From: Methylotenera sp.
GTDB taxonomy: Bacteria > Pseudomonadota > Gammaproteobacteria > Burkholderiales > Methylophilaceae
Direction of reading: 5' to 3'
Assembly (NCBI GenBank): GCA_013141075.1
Contig: JABFRQ010000001.1
Location: forward strand, 186,001 to 250,000
Length of the DNA stretch: 64,000 bases
Position numbers and translations under genes: made by a program. Positions 41,004 through 48,755 of the stretch are shown here, in pieces (within the stretch, counting starts at the first letter, position 1; every line of letters starts with the position of its first letter). The notes under the pieces are model-generated. The model made no database searches, was not told the origin of the DNA, and saw only the letters and a program-made list of their open reading frames with translations.

Positions 41004-41082
41004 TGTCATTCTGACGCAGGTCAGAATCTACTAACAATCATCACATAAAAGCTAGAGATTGCGGAACAAGCCCGCAATGACA
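41004..41082. repeat. Two-hairpin palindromic intergenic element (REP/MITE-like)
   Basis: Ends TGTCATT (41004-41010) and AATGACA (41076-41082) are inverted. Inside are ATTCTGAC-GCAG-GTCAGAAT and ATTGCGG-aacaag-C-CCGCAAT. It fills most of the scpB-rluB gap. Confidence 0.7.
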
Positions 41083-41087
41083 GGTGA

Positions 41088-41639
41088 TTACAAATCTAGC
41101 TGAGTATCAGTTTTGATAAAGTCTTCCATCGCTGGCAACTCAGCCAGCGAGCGCAAATTAAGGTCATCTAAAAAGTGCTTTGTGGTGGCGTAAAGTGAAG
41201 GTCGTCCTGGCACTTCGCGCTGGCCGACTACATCAACCCAATCGCGCTCTTGCAATTGGCGCATAACATTCGGGTTAACCGCTACACCGCGAATTTGTTC
41301 AATATCACCGCGCGTAACGGGTTGGCGATAGGCAATAATCGCCAAAGTTTCCATCACTGCACGTGAGTATTTGGTTTGCTTTTCAGGGTTCAATCGCGCT
41401 AAAAAAATGGCATATTCAGGCCGCGCTTGAAAGCGATAACCCGTTGCCACTTGCACTAACTCCATCGTACGCTGTTCCCAATCAAGCTTCAGTTCATCAA
41501 GCAACATACGTAACGTGGTGCGCTCCATGCGCTCGCCAAATAGGCGCGTCATATCGTCTAAAGAAAGCGGCTCTTGTGAAGTGAGTAAGGCGACTTCAAG
41601 CACTAGTTTCATTTGTAATATATTTTCAGGTTCGTTCAT
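41088..41639 (-). CDS. scpB: Segregation and condensation protein B
   Basis: 183 residues. Two winged-helix domains; family marks include VALLTSQEPLSLDDM, ALAIIAYRQPVTRGDIEQIRG-type sequence (seen as LAIIAYRQPVTRGDIEQIRG) and GRPSLYATTKHFLDDL. It binds ScpA and the SMC protein to organise and segregate the chromosome. It starts 25 bp after scpA. Confidence 0.96.
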   Translation of the reverse strand: MNEPENILQMKLVLEVALLTSQEPLSLDDMTRLFGERMERTTLRMLLDELKLDWEQRTMELVQVATGYRFQARPEYAIFLARLNPEKQTKYSRAVMETLAIIAYRQPVTRGDIEQIRGVAVNPNVMRQLQERDWVDVVGQREVPGRPSLYATTKHFLDDLNLRSLAELPAMEDFIKTDTQLDL

Positions 41640-41664
41640 TTTATTACTTTAATATTCCTACAAA

Positions 41665-42447
41665 TTACGCCACCACATTCAACTGCACATAAATCGGTGA
41701 AAAAGGCGCTTGTTGCGTCATACGTAGCAAACCTTCGCGCGCGAGTTCTAGTATCGCCAAAAAACACACCACTAGCTTTGGAATACCATCTTGCACCACA
41801 TCAAATAATTGTGAAAACTCCAGCATATTATCCGCTTTTAAGCGGCGTAAAATAAGGCTCATGTGTTCACGCACTGAAAGCTCGGCCTTGCCCACTTTGT
41901 GATGCGTAAAGTGGCTAGCGCGTTTGAGCACATTGCGCCAAGCATCGGCTAAGTCATCCAAGCTTACTTCTGGCGGCTTAATGTCTCTGATGTGCTGATA
42001 ATACGCGGTAGCCACGCTAATATCTTCGCCCACTTTGGGCATTTCATCTAAGCGCTGCGCGGCAAGTTTAATAGCTTCGTACTCCATTAAACGGCGCACT
42101 AGCTCGGCTCTGGGGTCGTCTTCAGATTCAATTTCGGCAGGTTTTGGCAATAACATGCGCGATTTAATTTCAATCAACATGGCCGACATCAGCAAATAAT
42201 CACCCGCCAACTCCAGCTTAATCGCCTGCATTTTCTCGACATACACCATGTATTGGCGGGTCAAATCCGCCATGGGAATATCTAGAATATCGAGATTATG
42301 CTTACGAATAAGGTACAACAGCAAATCGAGTGGGCCTTCAAACGACTCTAAATATACCTCCAACGCATCAGGCGGAATGTATAAATCATGCGGCAACGCG
42401 CTAAGCGTTTCACCTTTGATTTTGATTTCTGATGTTGTAAGGAACAA
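41665..42447 (-). CDS. scpA: Segregation and condensation protein A
   Basis: 260 residues. The kleisin N-terminus YLESFEGPLDLLLYLIRKHN with DILDIPMADLTRQY is diagnostic, and the C-terminal winged-helix part has VVCFLAILELAREGLL. It bridges the SMC heads. First gene of the scpA-scpB-rluB group; upstream lies a palindromic repeat element rather than a clear promoter. Confidence 0.96.
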   Translation of the reverse strand: MFLTTSEIKIKGETLSALPHDLYIPPDALEVYLESFEGPLDLLLYLIRKHNLDILDIPMADLTRQYMVYVEKMQAIKLELAGDYLLMSAMLIEIKSRMLLPKPAEIESEDDPRAELVRRLMEYEAIKLAAQRLDEMPKVGEDISVATAYYQHIRDIKPPEVSLDDLADAWRNVLKRASHFTHHKVGKAELSVREHMSLILRRLKADNMLEFSQLFDVVQDGIPKLVVCFLAILELAREGLLRMTQQAPFSPIYVQLNVVA

Positions 42448-42463
42448 ATTTAACGCCTTATTC

Positions 42464-42542
42464 GTAGGGTGTGCAAAATGCTTTTACTTGCACACCAATT
42501 CAATATTGCAGCGGCGTGCAAGAAAGCCACTTGCAACCCTAC
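42464..42542. repeat. 79-bp imperfect palindromic element upstream of scpA
   Basis: Starts GTAGGG and ends CCCTAC, with TGTGCAA...TTGCACAcc and further GTGCAAG / CTTGCA pairs inside. It resembles a small mobile or REP-type intergenic repeat. A shorter hairpin with GTAGG/CCTAC ends recurs at 50989-51017. Confidence 0.6.
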
Positions 42543-42574
42543 TTGCTACACCATTCAAATATTATGATTTAACA

Positions 42575-42793
42575 TCATAAAGAACCAAGGCACAAAGCAA
42601 CATTTTTACCAGTTTTTTCGGTTTTTGGCGAAAGTCTTTGAACTTCAGATTCGATAAAAGTTAATTCCTTTTCAATCGCCTCACAAGATTTATTTTGGTC
42701 ACCATATTGTTGCACCATCACTGGATTTGCAGCTCGTCCTGCACAGCCTACTAAACCTACTAACATCAAACTAATAACCAATTTTTTATTCAT
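42575..42793 (-). CDS. Small predicted lipoprotein, 72 residues
   Basis: Signal peptide with lipobox LVGC (lipidated Cys17) and a short mature part holding two more cysteines (SCEAIEKEL, VALCLGSL). The spacing of SCE-AIEKELTFIESEVQRL resembles small proteobacterial lipoproteins of unknown role. It lies between trpS and scpA on the same strand, with an AAGGGAATA-type ribosome site. Confidence 0.78.
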   Translation of the reverse strand: MNKKLVISLMLVGLVGCAGRAANPVMVQQYGDQNKSCEAIEKELTFIESEVQRLSPKTEKTGKNVALCLGSL

Positions 42794-42833
42794 ATTATTC
42801 CCTTAGTAACTACATTAAAAAATACAACCTACA

Positions 42834-44036
42834 TTAAGAGTAATTCAACCCCATCGCATCCCTAACATCACGCATGGTTTCTCTTGCCAACTTCCGTGCT
42901 TTTTCACAGCCTTCAGCCACAATATTTTTTACTAAGGTTGGGTCTTCAGCATATTGTGCGGCGCGTTCTTGAATGGGTTTTAGCTCGCGTAACACGTTTT
43001 CAATCACGGGTTGTTTGCATTCTATGCAGCCGATAGATGCGCTTTTACAGCCTGTTTGCACCCAGCTTTTTACTGTTTCATCTGAGTAAATTTCATGCAA
43101 TTGCCATACTGGGCATTTGGCTGGGTCGCCAGCATCGGTGCGGCGAATGCGGGCTGGGTCGGTTGGCATAGTTTTGATTTTTTTCGCTACCGCATCAGGC
43201 GCTTCACGCAGTGAAATGGTGTTGTTATACGATTTAGACATTTTTTGGCCGTCTAAACCTGGCATTTTTGAAGCTGGCATGAGCTTGTATTCAGGCTCTA
43301 GCAGAATCATTTTTCCGCCGCCCTCTAGGTAGCCGAGTAGGCGCTCTTTATCGCCCATGCTCATGCCCTGCTGCTCTTCTATCATGGCGCGGGCGGATTC
43401 TAGCGCTTCTTCATCGCCGCTTTGTTGGTAGGCGTTGCGCATTTCTTCATACAGCGCACCGCGTTTGCTGCCTAATTTTTTGATGGCGGCTTCGGCTTTT
43501 TCTTCAAAGCCTGTTTCTTTGCCGTAAAGATGGTTAAATCTGCGGGCAATTTCACGGGTAAATTCTATGTGCGGAATTTGGTCTTCGCCCACGGGCACTT
43601 GCGTGGCTTTGTAAATCAAAATATCCGCACTTTGCAATAATGGGTAACCCAAAAAGCCGAATGTAGATAAATCTTTACTTGCGAGTTTTTCTTGCTGGTC
43701 TTTGTAAGTGGGCACACGCTCTAGCCAGCTAAGCGGCGTAATCATTGAAAGTAGCGTAAATAATTCAGCATGTTCTGGTACTCTAGACTGAATGAAAATT
43801 GACGCATTTGCAGGGTCAACACCTGCGGCAAGCCAGTCAATAACCATTTCCCACACAGATTCTTCAATAATTTCTGGCGTATCGTAATGTGTAGTCAATG
43901 CGTGCCAATCAGCCACAAAGAACAAGCATTCATGCTCGTGCTGAAGCTTTAGCCAATTTTTAAGTACGCCGTTGTAATGCCCTAAATGCAAGTTGCCCGT
44001 GGGGCGCATGCCCGATAAAACGCGTTCGATTGCCAT
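42834..44036 (-). CDS. trpS: Tryptophanyl-tRNA synthetase
   Basis: Charges tRNA-Trp. 400 residues from the ATG at 44036. Class I motifs: HIGH-type HLGHYNG near residue 18 and KMSKS in GQKMSKSYNN. It has four clustered cysteines (CPVW, TGCKSASIGCIECKQ) in the C-terminal half and is longer than the E. coli 334-residue enzyme, as in many betaproteobacteria. An in-frame upstream ATG (44084) adds 16 residues with no family support. Confidence 0.96.
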   Translation of the reverse strand: MAIERVLSGMRPTGNLHLGHYNGVLKNWLKLQHEHECLFFVADWHALTTHYDTPEIIEESVWEMVIDWLAAGVDPANASIFIQSRVPEHAELFTLLSMITPLSWLERVPTYKDQQEKLASKDLSTFGFLGYPLLQSADILIYKATQVPVGEDQIPHIEFTREIARRFNHLYGKETGFEEKAEAAIKKLGSKRGALYEEMRNAYQQSGDEEALESARAMIEEQQGMSMGDKERLLGYLEGGGKMILLEPEYKLMPASKMPGLDGQKMSKSYNNTISLREAPDAVAKKIKTMPTDPARIRRTDAGDPAKCPVWQLHEIYSDETVKSWVQTGCKSASIGCIECKQPVIENVLRELKPIQERAAQYAEDPTLVKNIVAEGCEKARKLARETMRDVRDAMGLNYS

Positions 44037-44158
44037 GTGGTGAAAAAACCTTAAATAAAATATGCGTTTATTATACGCAAGCACACTAAACTAAGCTAAA
44101 AATTAAGCGGCAATAAAATTGAATGATCTATTAGAATCTTTAGCTGTTTTACTTAATT

Positions 44159-44740
44159 TCAGTTAATAGTTTTCTCTAAATACAAGTCTTCATTTTTTGC
44201 CATTTTAACCTGAGCAATTTTAACTTCTGCCTCACTTTCCGTGATGATATTTAATTCTTGAAGCCATTTAAATTTGTTAATTTCTTTTTCTATCTCATTG
44301 TTTAAGTTAATTTCTCCATACCAAGACAAGAATTGTTTTTTTCTTCTAGTACTAATCTCATTGATAATTTCATCATGCTTTTTATCTTGAATAATAAATA
44401 TGTTACCTTCGTTGGTTTTAAAAACAGTGTAAATTACTTTTGTAAATTGAAATCCAATAAAACAAAGCACGCCTATATAAAGCCAAAAGCCTTTACCAAT
44501 AGCAAAGTTATTAGAATAAATTGAGAGCGAAATTTGAATTAAACCTAATAAAATCCACATAAAGCCTACATTTCTCAGCCATTCATTATGTTCATTAACT
44601 GTTGATGTTTTAAATGGTATGTCAGCATAATAAACATCAAAGTCAGCAGACCCGCCTTTGTCTTTATGTGCGAAATTTAACTTCTCATCCTTAAAATTAA
44701 AAGCATGAGCATTAGAAAGTTTCTTTTGTTTATATTCCAT
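44159..44740 (-). CDS. Hypothetical two-helix membrane protein, AT-rich orphan
   Basis: 193 residues. An N-terminal soluble part (about 1-55) is followed by two hydrophobic helices (about 58-75 and 80-100) and a charged, Lys/Glu/Asn-rich C-terminal half with a coiled-coil look (EIEKEINKFKWLQELNIITE). The last helix-rich part resembles short oligomerisation tails, but I do not recognise the family. The gene is clearly more AT-rich than its neighbours, with many AAA, ATT and AAT codons, which suggests recent acquisition. AAGGA lies well placed before the ATG. Confidence 0.72.
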   Translation of the reverse strand: MEYKQKKLSNAHAFNFKDEKLNFAHKDKGGSADFDVYYADIPFKTSTVNEHNEWLRNVGFMWILLGLIQISLSIYSNNFAIGKGFWLYIGVLCFIGFQFTKVIYTVFKTNEGNIFIIQDKKHDEIINEISTRRKKQFLSWYGEINLNNEIEKEINKFKWLQELNIITESEAEVKIAQVKMAKNEDLYLEKTIN

Positions 44741-44760
44741 AAATAAATCCTTAGTTTTGA

Positions 44761-45387
44761 CTAAATTATACCAAAAGGCGCTAAATCACCCTGCCCCGCA
44801 CGAATCAACGTTGGCGCTTCGCTCGTTAAATCAATCACCGAAGTAGCGCCTGCCAAGCAATGCCCAACGTCAATGACTAAATCTACCACATGTTCTAGCC
44901 TATCGCGGATTTCCCACGCTTCGCTTAGCACTTCTTCATCGCCTGCAATGTGCAAGGTCATACTCAATAATGGCGCGTCAATGGCTTCTAATATGGCTTG
45001 CACCACAGCATGTTGTGGTACGCGTATGCCTACGGCGTTACGTTTTGGGTGTTGTAGTTTTTTTGGTACTTCACGCGTGGCATTCAAAATAAACGTATAA
45101 GCGCCAGGCGTATTGGCTTTAAGCAGGCGAAACTGGCTGTTGCTCACAATAGCATAATTACCCAGCTCGCTTAAATTGCGGCAAATGAGCGTAAATAAAT
45201 GCTTGTCATCCACACCGCGAATTTGCCGTATGCGCGTTTGCGCATCACCATTGCCAAGCATGCAGCCCAGCGCATAGCCTGAATCTGTAGGGTAAGCAAT
45301 CACACCGCCATCGCGCAGAATTTCTGCCGTATGCGTAATTAGCCGTGGCTGCGGGTTATCTAAATGAATGTTAAAAAGTTGTGACAT
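44761..45387 (-). CDS. YciO-like protein of the Sua5/YrdC family
   Basis: 208 residues with a YrdC-like double-stranded RNA-binding fold: GGVIAYPTDSGYALGC, KHLFTLICRNLSEL, TPGAYTFIL and AVGIRVP. The YciO subgroup is related to threonylcarbamoyl-AMP synthase but has not been firmly given that role. It starts 3 bp after the PHP gene ends, the yciO-trpH pairing known from other proteobacteria. Confidence 0.9.
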   Translation of the reverse strand: MSQLFNIHLDNPQPRLITHTAEILRDGGVIAYPTDSGYALGCMLGNGDAQTRIRQIRGVDDKHLFTLICRNLSELGNYAIVSNSQFRLLKANTPGAYTFILNATREVPKKLQHPKRNAVGIRVPQHAVVQAILEAIDAPLLSMTLHIAGDEEVLSEAWEIRDRLEHVVDLVIDVGHCLAGATSVIDLTSEAPTLIRAGQGDLAPFGII

Positions 45388-45389
45388 AC

Positions 45390-46244
45390 TTAATGCGCAA
45401 ACATACCAACTTCAGGCCAATCTTGCCACACAGGCACGCAGTTGCTTGGTAGCGCAGGCAAGCGTCCCATTTCCATAAAGCTAATGCCTTTGCCGTGATA
45501 ATCTGAACCTTGCGATGACATCAAACCAAATTGATGTGCAATTTTAGCAAACTGTTGATATTGCGGCGGTGTATGGCTACCTGTAACCACCTCAATTGCC
45601 GTGCCACCATAACTTCTAAATTCATGCATCAGCTCTAGCATATTCACGCTACCTAAATCATAGCGGCCTGGGTGCGCAATAACCGCAGTGCCGCCGCTAG
45701 CCGTAATGAGGCTCACCGCCTGTTCTAGGTTCATCCATTGATGGTCAACAAAGCCAGGTTTACCTTTGACTAAATACTTTTTAAATACCGATTTTGCATC
45801 TTTGGCATGATTATTTTCAACTAAAAATCGCGCAAAATGCATACGTGTGATAATGCTTTGATTCGCCAGTAATTTTACGCCATTATATGCATCTAAAATG
45901 CCCGCCTTTGCTAAGCCTTCGCCCATTTCTTGAGCGCGTAAATCTCGTCCGACACGCACTGAATCTAACGCATTTTTTAAGGTTAAATTTTCTGGGTCTA
46001 TTTTTAGGCCCACAATATGCAAGGTGCGCTTTTTCCACGTGACTGAGATTTCAACGCCGTTAATCAACTGCATATTGTGTTCAGCCGCCGCCTCACGCGC
46101 CGCGGCTAAGCCACTTACATCGTCATGGTCGGTAAGCGCTAGAATATTGATACCTTGACTTGCCGCATGCGCAACTAGCTCAGCTGGCGTAAATAAGCCA
46201 TCTGAGATATTAGAATGCGCGTGTAAATCAATTTTAAAAGGCAT
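45390..46244 (-). CDS. PHP-domain phosphoesterase (RNase AM / YciV type)
   Basis: 284 residues. PHP metal-binding motifs: DLHAHSNISDG, ALTDHDDVSG, NGVEISV, VIAHPGRY and GSDYHGKG. The family member YciV/TrpH removes 3' phosphate from 3',5'-nucleoside bisphosphates and trims rRNA 5' ends. It forms a tight pair with the YciO-like gene. Confidence 0.92.
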   Translation of the reverse strand: MPFKIDLHAHSNISDGLFTPAELVAHAASQGINILALTDHDDVSGLAAAREAAAEHNMQLINGVEISVTWKKRTLHIVGLKIDPENLTLKNALDSVRVGRDLRAQEMGEGLAKAGILDAYNGVKLLANQSIITRMHFARFLVENNHAKDAKSVFKKYLVKGKPGFVDHQWMNLEQAVSLITASGGTAVIAHPGRYDLGSVNMLELMHEFRSYGGTAIEVVTGSHTPPQYQQFAKIAHQFGLMSSQGSDYHGKGISFMEMGRLPALPSNCVPVWQDWPEVGMFAH

Positions 46245-46439
46245 GAACTCAACACTTTATAATAAGACTAGAAAAATAATAAACTTTGAAAATTAGCGAT
46301 AAGGCGCAGTAAACACACTAAAAAATGAATATTGTCTTGAAAATTAAACCTTGTGGCACAAGACCAATCATAGCAAAATAACGCCTTAGCCTAAAGCGGC
46401 ATATTTAATTAGTAGTTTGATTGATTTTTGAGAGCTTAT

Positions 46440-46991
46440 ATGAAGTTTTTGTTTGATTTATTTCCAGTTATTTTGTTTTTTGTTGCTTTCAAATTTTTTG
46501 GCATTTACGCTGCAACCGCCGTGGCGATAGTGGCAACCATTGCGCAAATTATTTACAGCAAAATCCGCCATGGCAAAGTAGAAAAAATGCTGATGATTAG
46601 CGGCATAATCATCACCGTATTTGGCGGCGCAACCTTATTGTTAAAAGATCCAACCTTTATTCAATGGAAACCCACCATTTTATACTGGCTATTTTCTGCT
46701 AGTTTAATTGGGGCACAATTCATTTTCAAAAAAAATCTCATTCGCAATATGATGGAAGCACAACTCAGCTTGCCAGATAATGTTTGGACAAAATTAAACC
46801 TAGCTTGGGCTGCATTATTTTTAGCGCTTGGTTTTTTAAACCTATATGTTGCGTTTAACTACACGCAAGATACTTGGGTGAACTTTAAACTTTTTGGCAC
46901 AACGGGCATTATGTTTGCATTTATCATTGCGCAAACTTTTATGCTGAGTAAGTACTTACCAAAAGATGACACCAACGGAGACGCCAAATAA
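46440..46991 (+). CDS. yciB: Inner-membrane intracellular septation protein A family (YciB)
   Basis: 183 residues with five hydrophobic segments, starting [17 protein letters not shown], the family signature. [17 protein letters not shown] is also conserved. The ATG at 46440 is preferred to the upstream in-frame TTG at 46428. YciB affects cell envelope synthesis. It starts a plus-strand run yciB-yciI-bolA-ppiC. Confidence 0.95.
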   Translation: MKFLFDLFPVILFFVAFKFFGIYAATAVAIVATIAQIIYSKIRHGKVEKMLMISGIIITVFGGATLLLKDPTFIQWKPTILYWLFSASLIGAQFIFKKNLIRNMMEAQLSLPDNVWTKLNLAWAALFLALGFLNLYVAFNYTQDTWVNFKLFGTTGIMFAFIIAQTFMLSKYLPKDDTNGDAK

Positions 46992-47290
46992 TGTGGTACG
47001 CAATCATGGCGGAAGATGTGCCGAATAGCTTAGAAAAACGTCTAGCCAATCGGTCAGCCCATCTCGCGCGCCTGCAAGTGCTACAGGATGCTGGGCGCTT
47101 ATTGCTTGCTGGGCCGTTCCCAGCCATTGATAGCACAGACCCTGGCCCAGCAGGCTTTACTGGTAGCCTGATTGTGGCGGAATTTGCTAGCCTAACAGAG
47201 GCAACAACATGGGCGAATAACGACCCTTTCGTCATCTCAAATACATATTTGAACGTTACTGTGAAACCTTTTCGCAAATCATTACCCTAA
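46991..47290 (+). CDS. yciI: YciI-family protein
   Basis: 99 residues, ferredoxin-like fold: [31 protein letters not shown] and [10 protein letters not shown] with the conserved His/Asp-type positions of the family (here RSAHLARL and NNDPF). Enzyme activity is unknown. Its ATG shares a base with the yciB stop (TAATG). Confidence 0.93.
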   Translation: MWYAIMAEDVPNSLEKRLANRSAHLARLQVLQDAGRLLLAGPFPAIDSTDPGPAGFTGSLIVAEFASLTEATTWANNDPFVISNTYLNVTVKPFRKSLP

Positions 47291-47296
47291 GCTACA

Positions 47297-47557
47297 ATGA
47301 ATTTATCAGCAGAAATTACCCAACGTTTGCAATGTTTTGAGCCTTCAAATTTAAACCTGATTGACGAAAGTGCAATGCATGCAGGCCATGTGGGCAATAC
47401 TGGCGGCGGGCATTTTAAGCTTCACATAACAAGCTCGCATTTTTATGAAAAATCGCAGATAATGCGACATCGTCTTATTTATCAAATGCTTGCCGACCTT
47501 ATTCCATCTAAAATTCATGCATTGAGCATTATTGCACTTGCACCTGAAGAACTTTAA
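47297..47557 (+). CDS. BolA-family protein
   Basis: 86 residues. BolA signature HAGHVGNTGGGHFKLHI with the metal-ligand His and the class-II-like fold; HRLIYQMLADLI and IHALSI complete the family pattern. BolA proteins work with monothiol glutaredoxins in iron-sulfur handling. It starts 6 bp after yciI. Confidence 0.93.
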   Translation: MNLSAEITQRLQCFEPSNLNLIDESAMHAGHVGNTGGGHFKLHITSSHFYEKSQIMRHRLIYQMLADLIPSKIHALSIIALAPEEL

Positions 47558-47605
47558 ATCATTCTAATTTTTAAATAACCCTATTTTAACCGTGAGGAAA
47601 TTTGC

Positions 47606-48394
47606 ATGAAATTCACCCAAACTTTAATCGCTTTAGCTATATTGTCACTAGCTCCTGCGGCATATGCTGCTGATAGCGTTGCAACCGTTAATGGCAAACC
47701 AATTAAACAATCTGTTTATGACTACATTGCCAAAGATGCAGCTGCGCGCGGCCAAAAAATTGATGACCAAGTAAAAGGTGCAATCACCAACAAATTGGTG
47801 GATTCAGAAATTGTGTACCAAGAAGCACAAAAACTTGGGCTAGATAAACAGCCAGACTACGTTGCGCGTGAAGAACTTTCACGTCGCGAGCTATTAACTT
47901 CAGCTTTTTTGCAAGATTTTGTAAAGAAAAATCCAGTTTCTGATGCTGAAACAAAAGCCGCTTATGAAGAATATAAAAAAGCATATGGCGACAAAGAATA
48001 CAGCGCGCGACATATTTTGGTAAAAACTGAAGCTGAAGCAAAAGAAATTATTGCCCAACTTGCTAAAGGTGGCGATTTTGCAAAACTCGCAAAATCAAAA
48101 TCAATGGATCCAGGCTCTAAAGAGAAAGGCGGCGATTTAGGTTGGTTCTCACCAGCAACCATGGTTAAGCCCTTTAGCGACGCCGTTGCTGGCTTACAAA
48201 AAGGCGCTGTTTCACAAACAGCAGCACAAACGCAATTTGGTTGGCATGTCATTAAATTAGTCGATACGCGCGCTGCGCAGCCACTGGCTTACGATAAAGT
48301 AAAAGAAGGTTTACAAAAAAATCTGCAGCAACGTGACTTAGAAAAAATGATGGCTGATTTACGTAACAAAGCTAAAGTTGATATCGCTAAATAA
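47606..48394 (+). CDS. Periplasmic parvulin-type peptidyl-prolyl isomerase
   Basis: 262 residues. Signal peptide about 1-21 (LSLAPAAYAAD), a SurA/PrsA-like helical chaperone part (about 22-125), then one rotamase domain (YSARHILVKTEAEA, GGDLGWFSPATMVKPFSDAV, QFGWHVIKLVD). It folds exported proteins, plausibly including outer-membrane pores. A good GAGGAA ribosome site precedes the ATG and a strong terminator follows. Confidence 0.94.
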   Translation: MKFTQTLIALAILSLAPAAYAADSVATVNGKPIKQSVYDYIAKDAAARGQKIDDQVKGAITNKLVDSEIVYQEAQKLGLDKQPDYVAREELSRRELLTSAFLQDFVKKNPVSDAETKAAYEEYKKAYGDKEYSARHILVKTEAEAKEIIAQLAKGGDFAKLAKSKSMDPGSKEKGGDLGWFSPATMVKPFSDAVAGLQKGAVSQTAAQTQFGWHVIKLVDTRAAQPLAYDKVKEGLQKNLQQRDLEKMMADLRNKAKVDIAK

Positions 48395-48414
48395 CTTTTG
48401 CAATATTGCTGTGT

Positions 48415-48451
48415 AATAGAAAAGGGCTCGAAATTCGAGCCCTTTTCTATT
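48415..48451 (+). terminator. Rho-independent terminator after the parvulin gene
   Basis: AATAGAAAAGGGCTCG (48415-48430) pairs perfectly with CGAGCCCTTTTCTATT (48436-48451), loop AAATT, T-rich end. It closes the yciB-ppiC run before feoA. Confidence 0.92.
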
Positions 48452-48472
48452 TTCGCTACAAAATAATATCAA

Positions 48473-48509
48473 AATAAGAATTGTTCTCATTTGCAACATG
48501 TAATACAAT
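48473..48509 (+). promoter_or_regulatory. Putative feoAB promoter with Fur-like box
   Basis: AATAAGAA-ttg-TTCTCATT (48473-48491) is inverted in 7 of 8 positions and resembles a Fur box. It covers a TTGTTC -35 (48481-48486), 17 bp before TACAAT (48504-48509). Iron-bound Fur would block it. Confidence 0.6.
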
Positions 48510-48515
48510 TAAGTC

Positions 48516-48743
48516 ATGCAATTATTATCGCAATTAAATATTGGGCAGCAGGCCATCATTGCTGCCATAGAAGCTGAAGAATCGCTGTTTCACCGCTTAA
48601 CTGCGCTAGGTTTTCGCGTGGGCAAGCCACTAAGCATTATTCGCCGCGCAAATTTTAACGGCCCACTACAAATACGCCTAGGCACAACAGACGTAATACT
48701 GCGCGAAGCAGAAGCGAAACGCATTCAGATTACCACCAATTAA
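48516..48743 (+). CDS. feoA: Ferrous iron transport protein A
   Basis: 75 residues, SH3-like: LNIGQQAIIAAIE, LTALGFRVGKPLSII, and an end with DVILREAEAKRIQI. It helps FeoB take up Fe2+. It lies 12 bp before feoB under the Fur-like box. Confidence 0.94.
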   Translation: MQLLSQLNIGQQAIIAAIEAEESLFHRLTALGFRVGKPLSIIRRANFNGPLQIRLGTTDVILREAEAKRIQITTN

Positions 48744-48755
48744 AATAACCTCAAC

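Noticed and set aside
46245-46439. Small gene or RNA in the gap between the PHP gene and yciB
   Set aside because: No open frame with a ribosome site or stable hairpin with T-run was found; it looks like a divergent promoter region.
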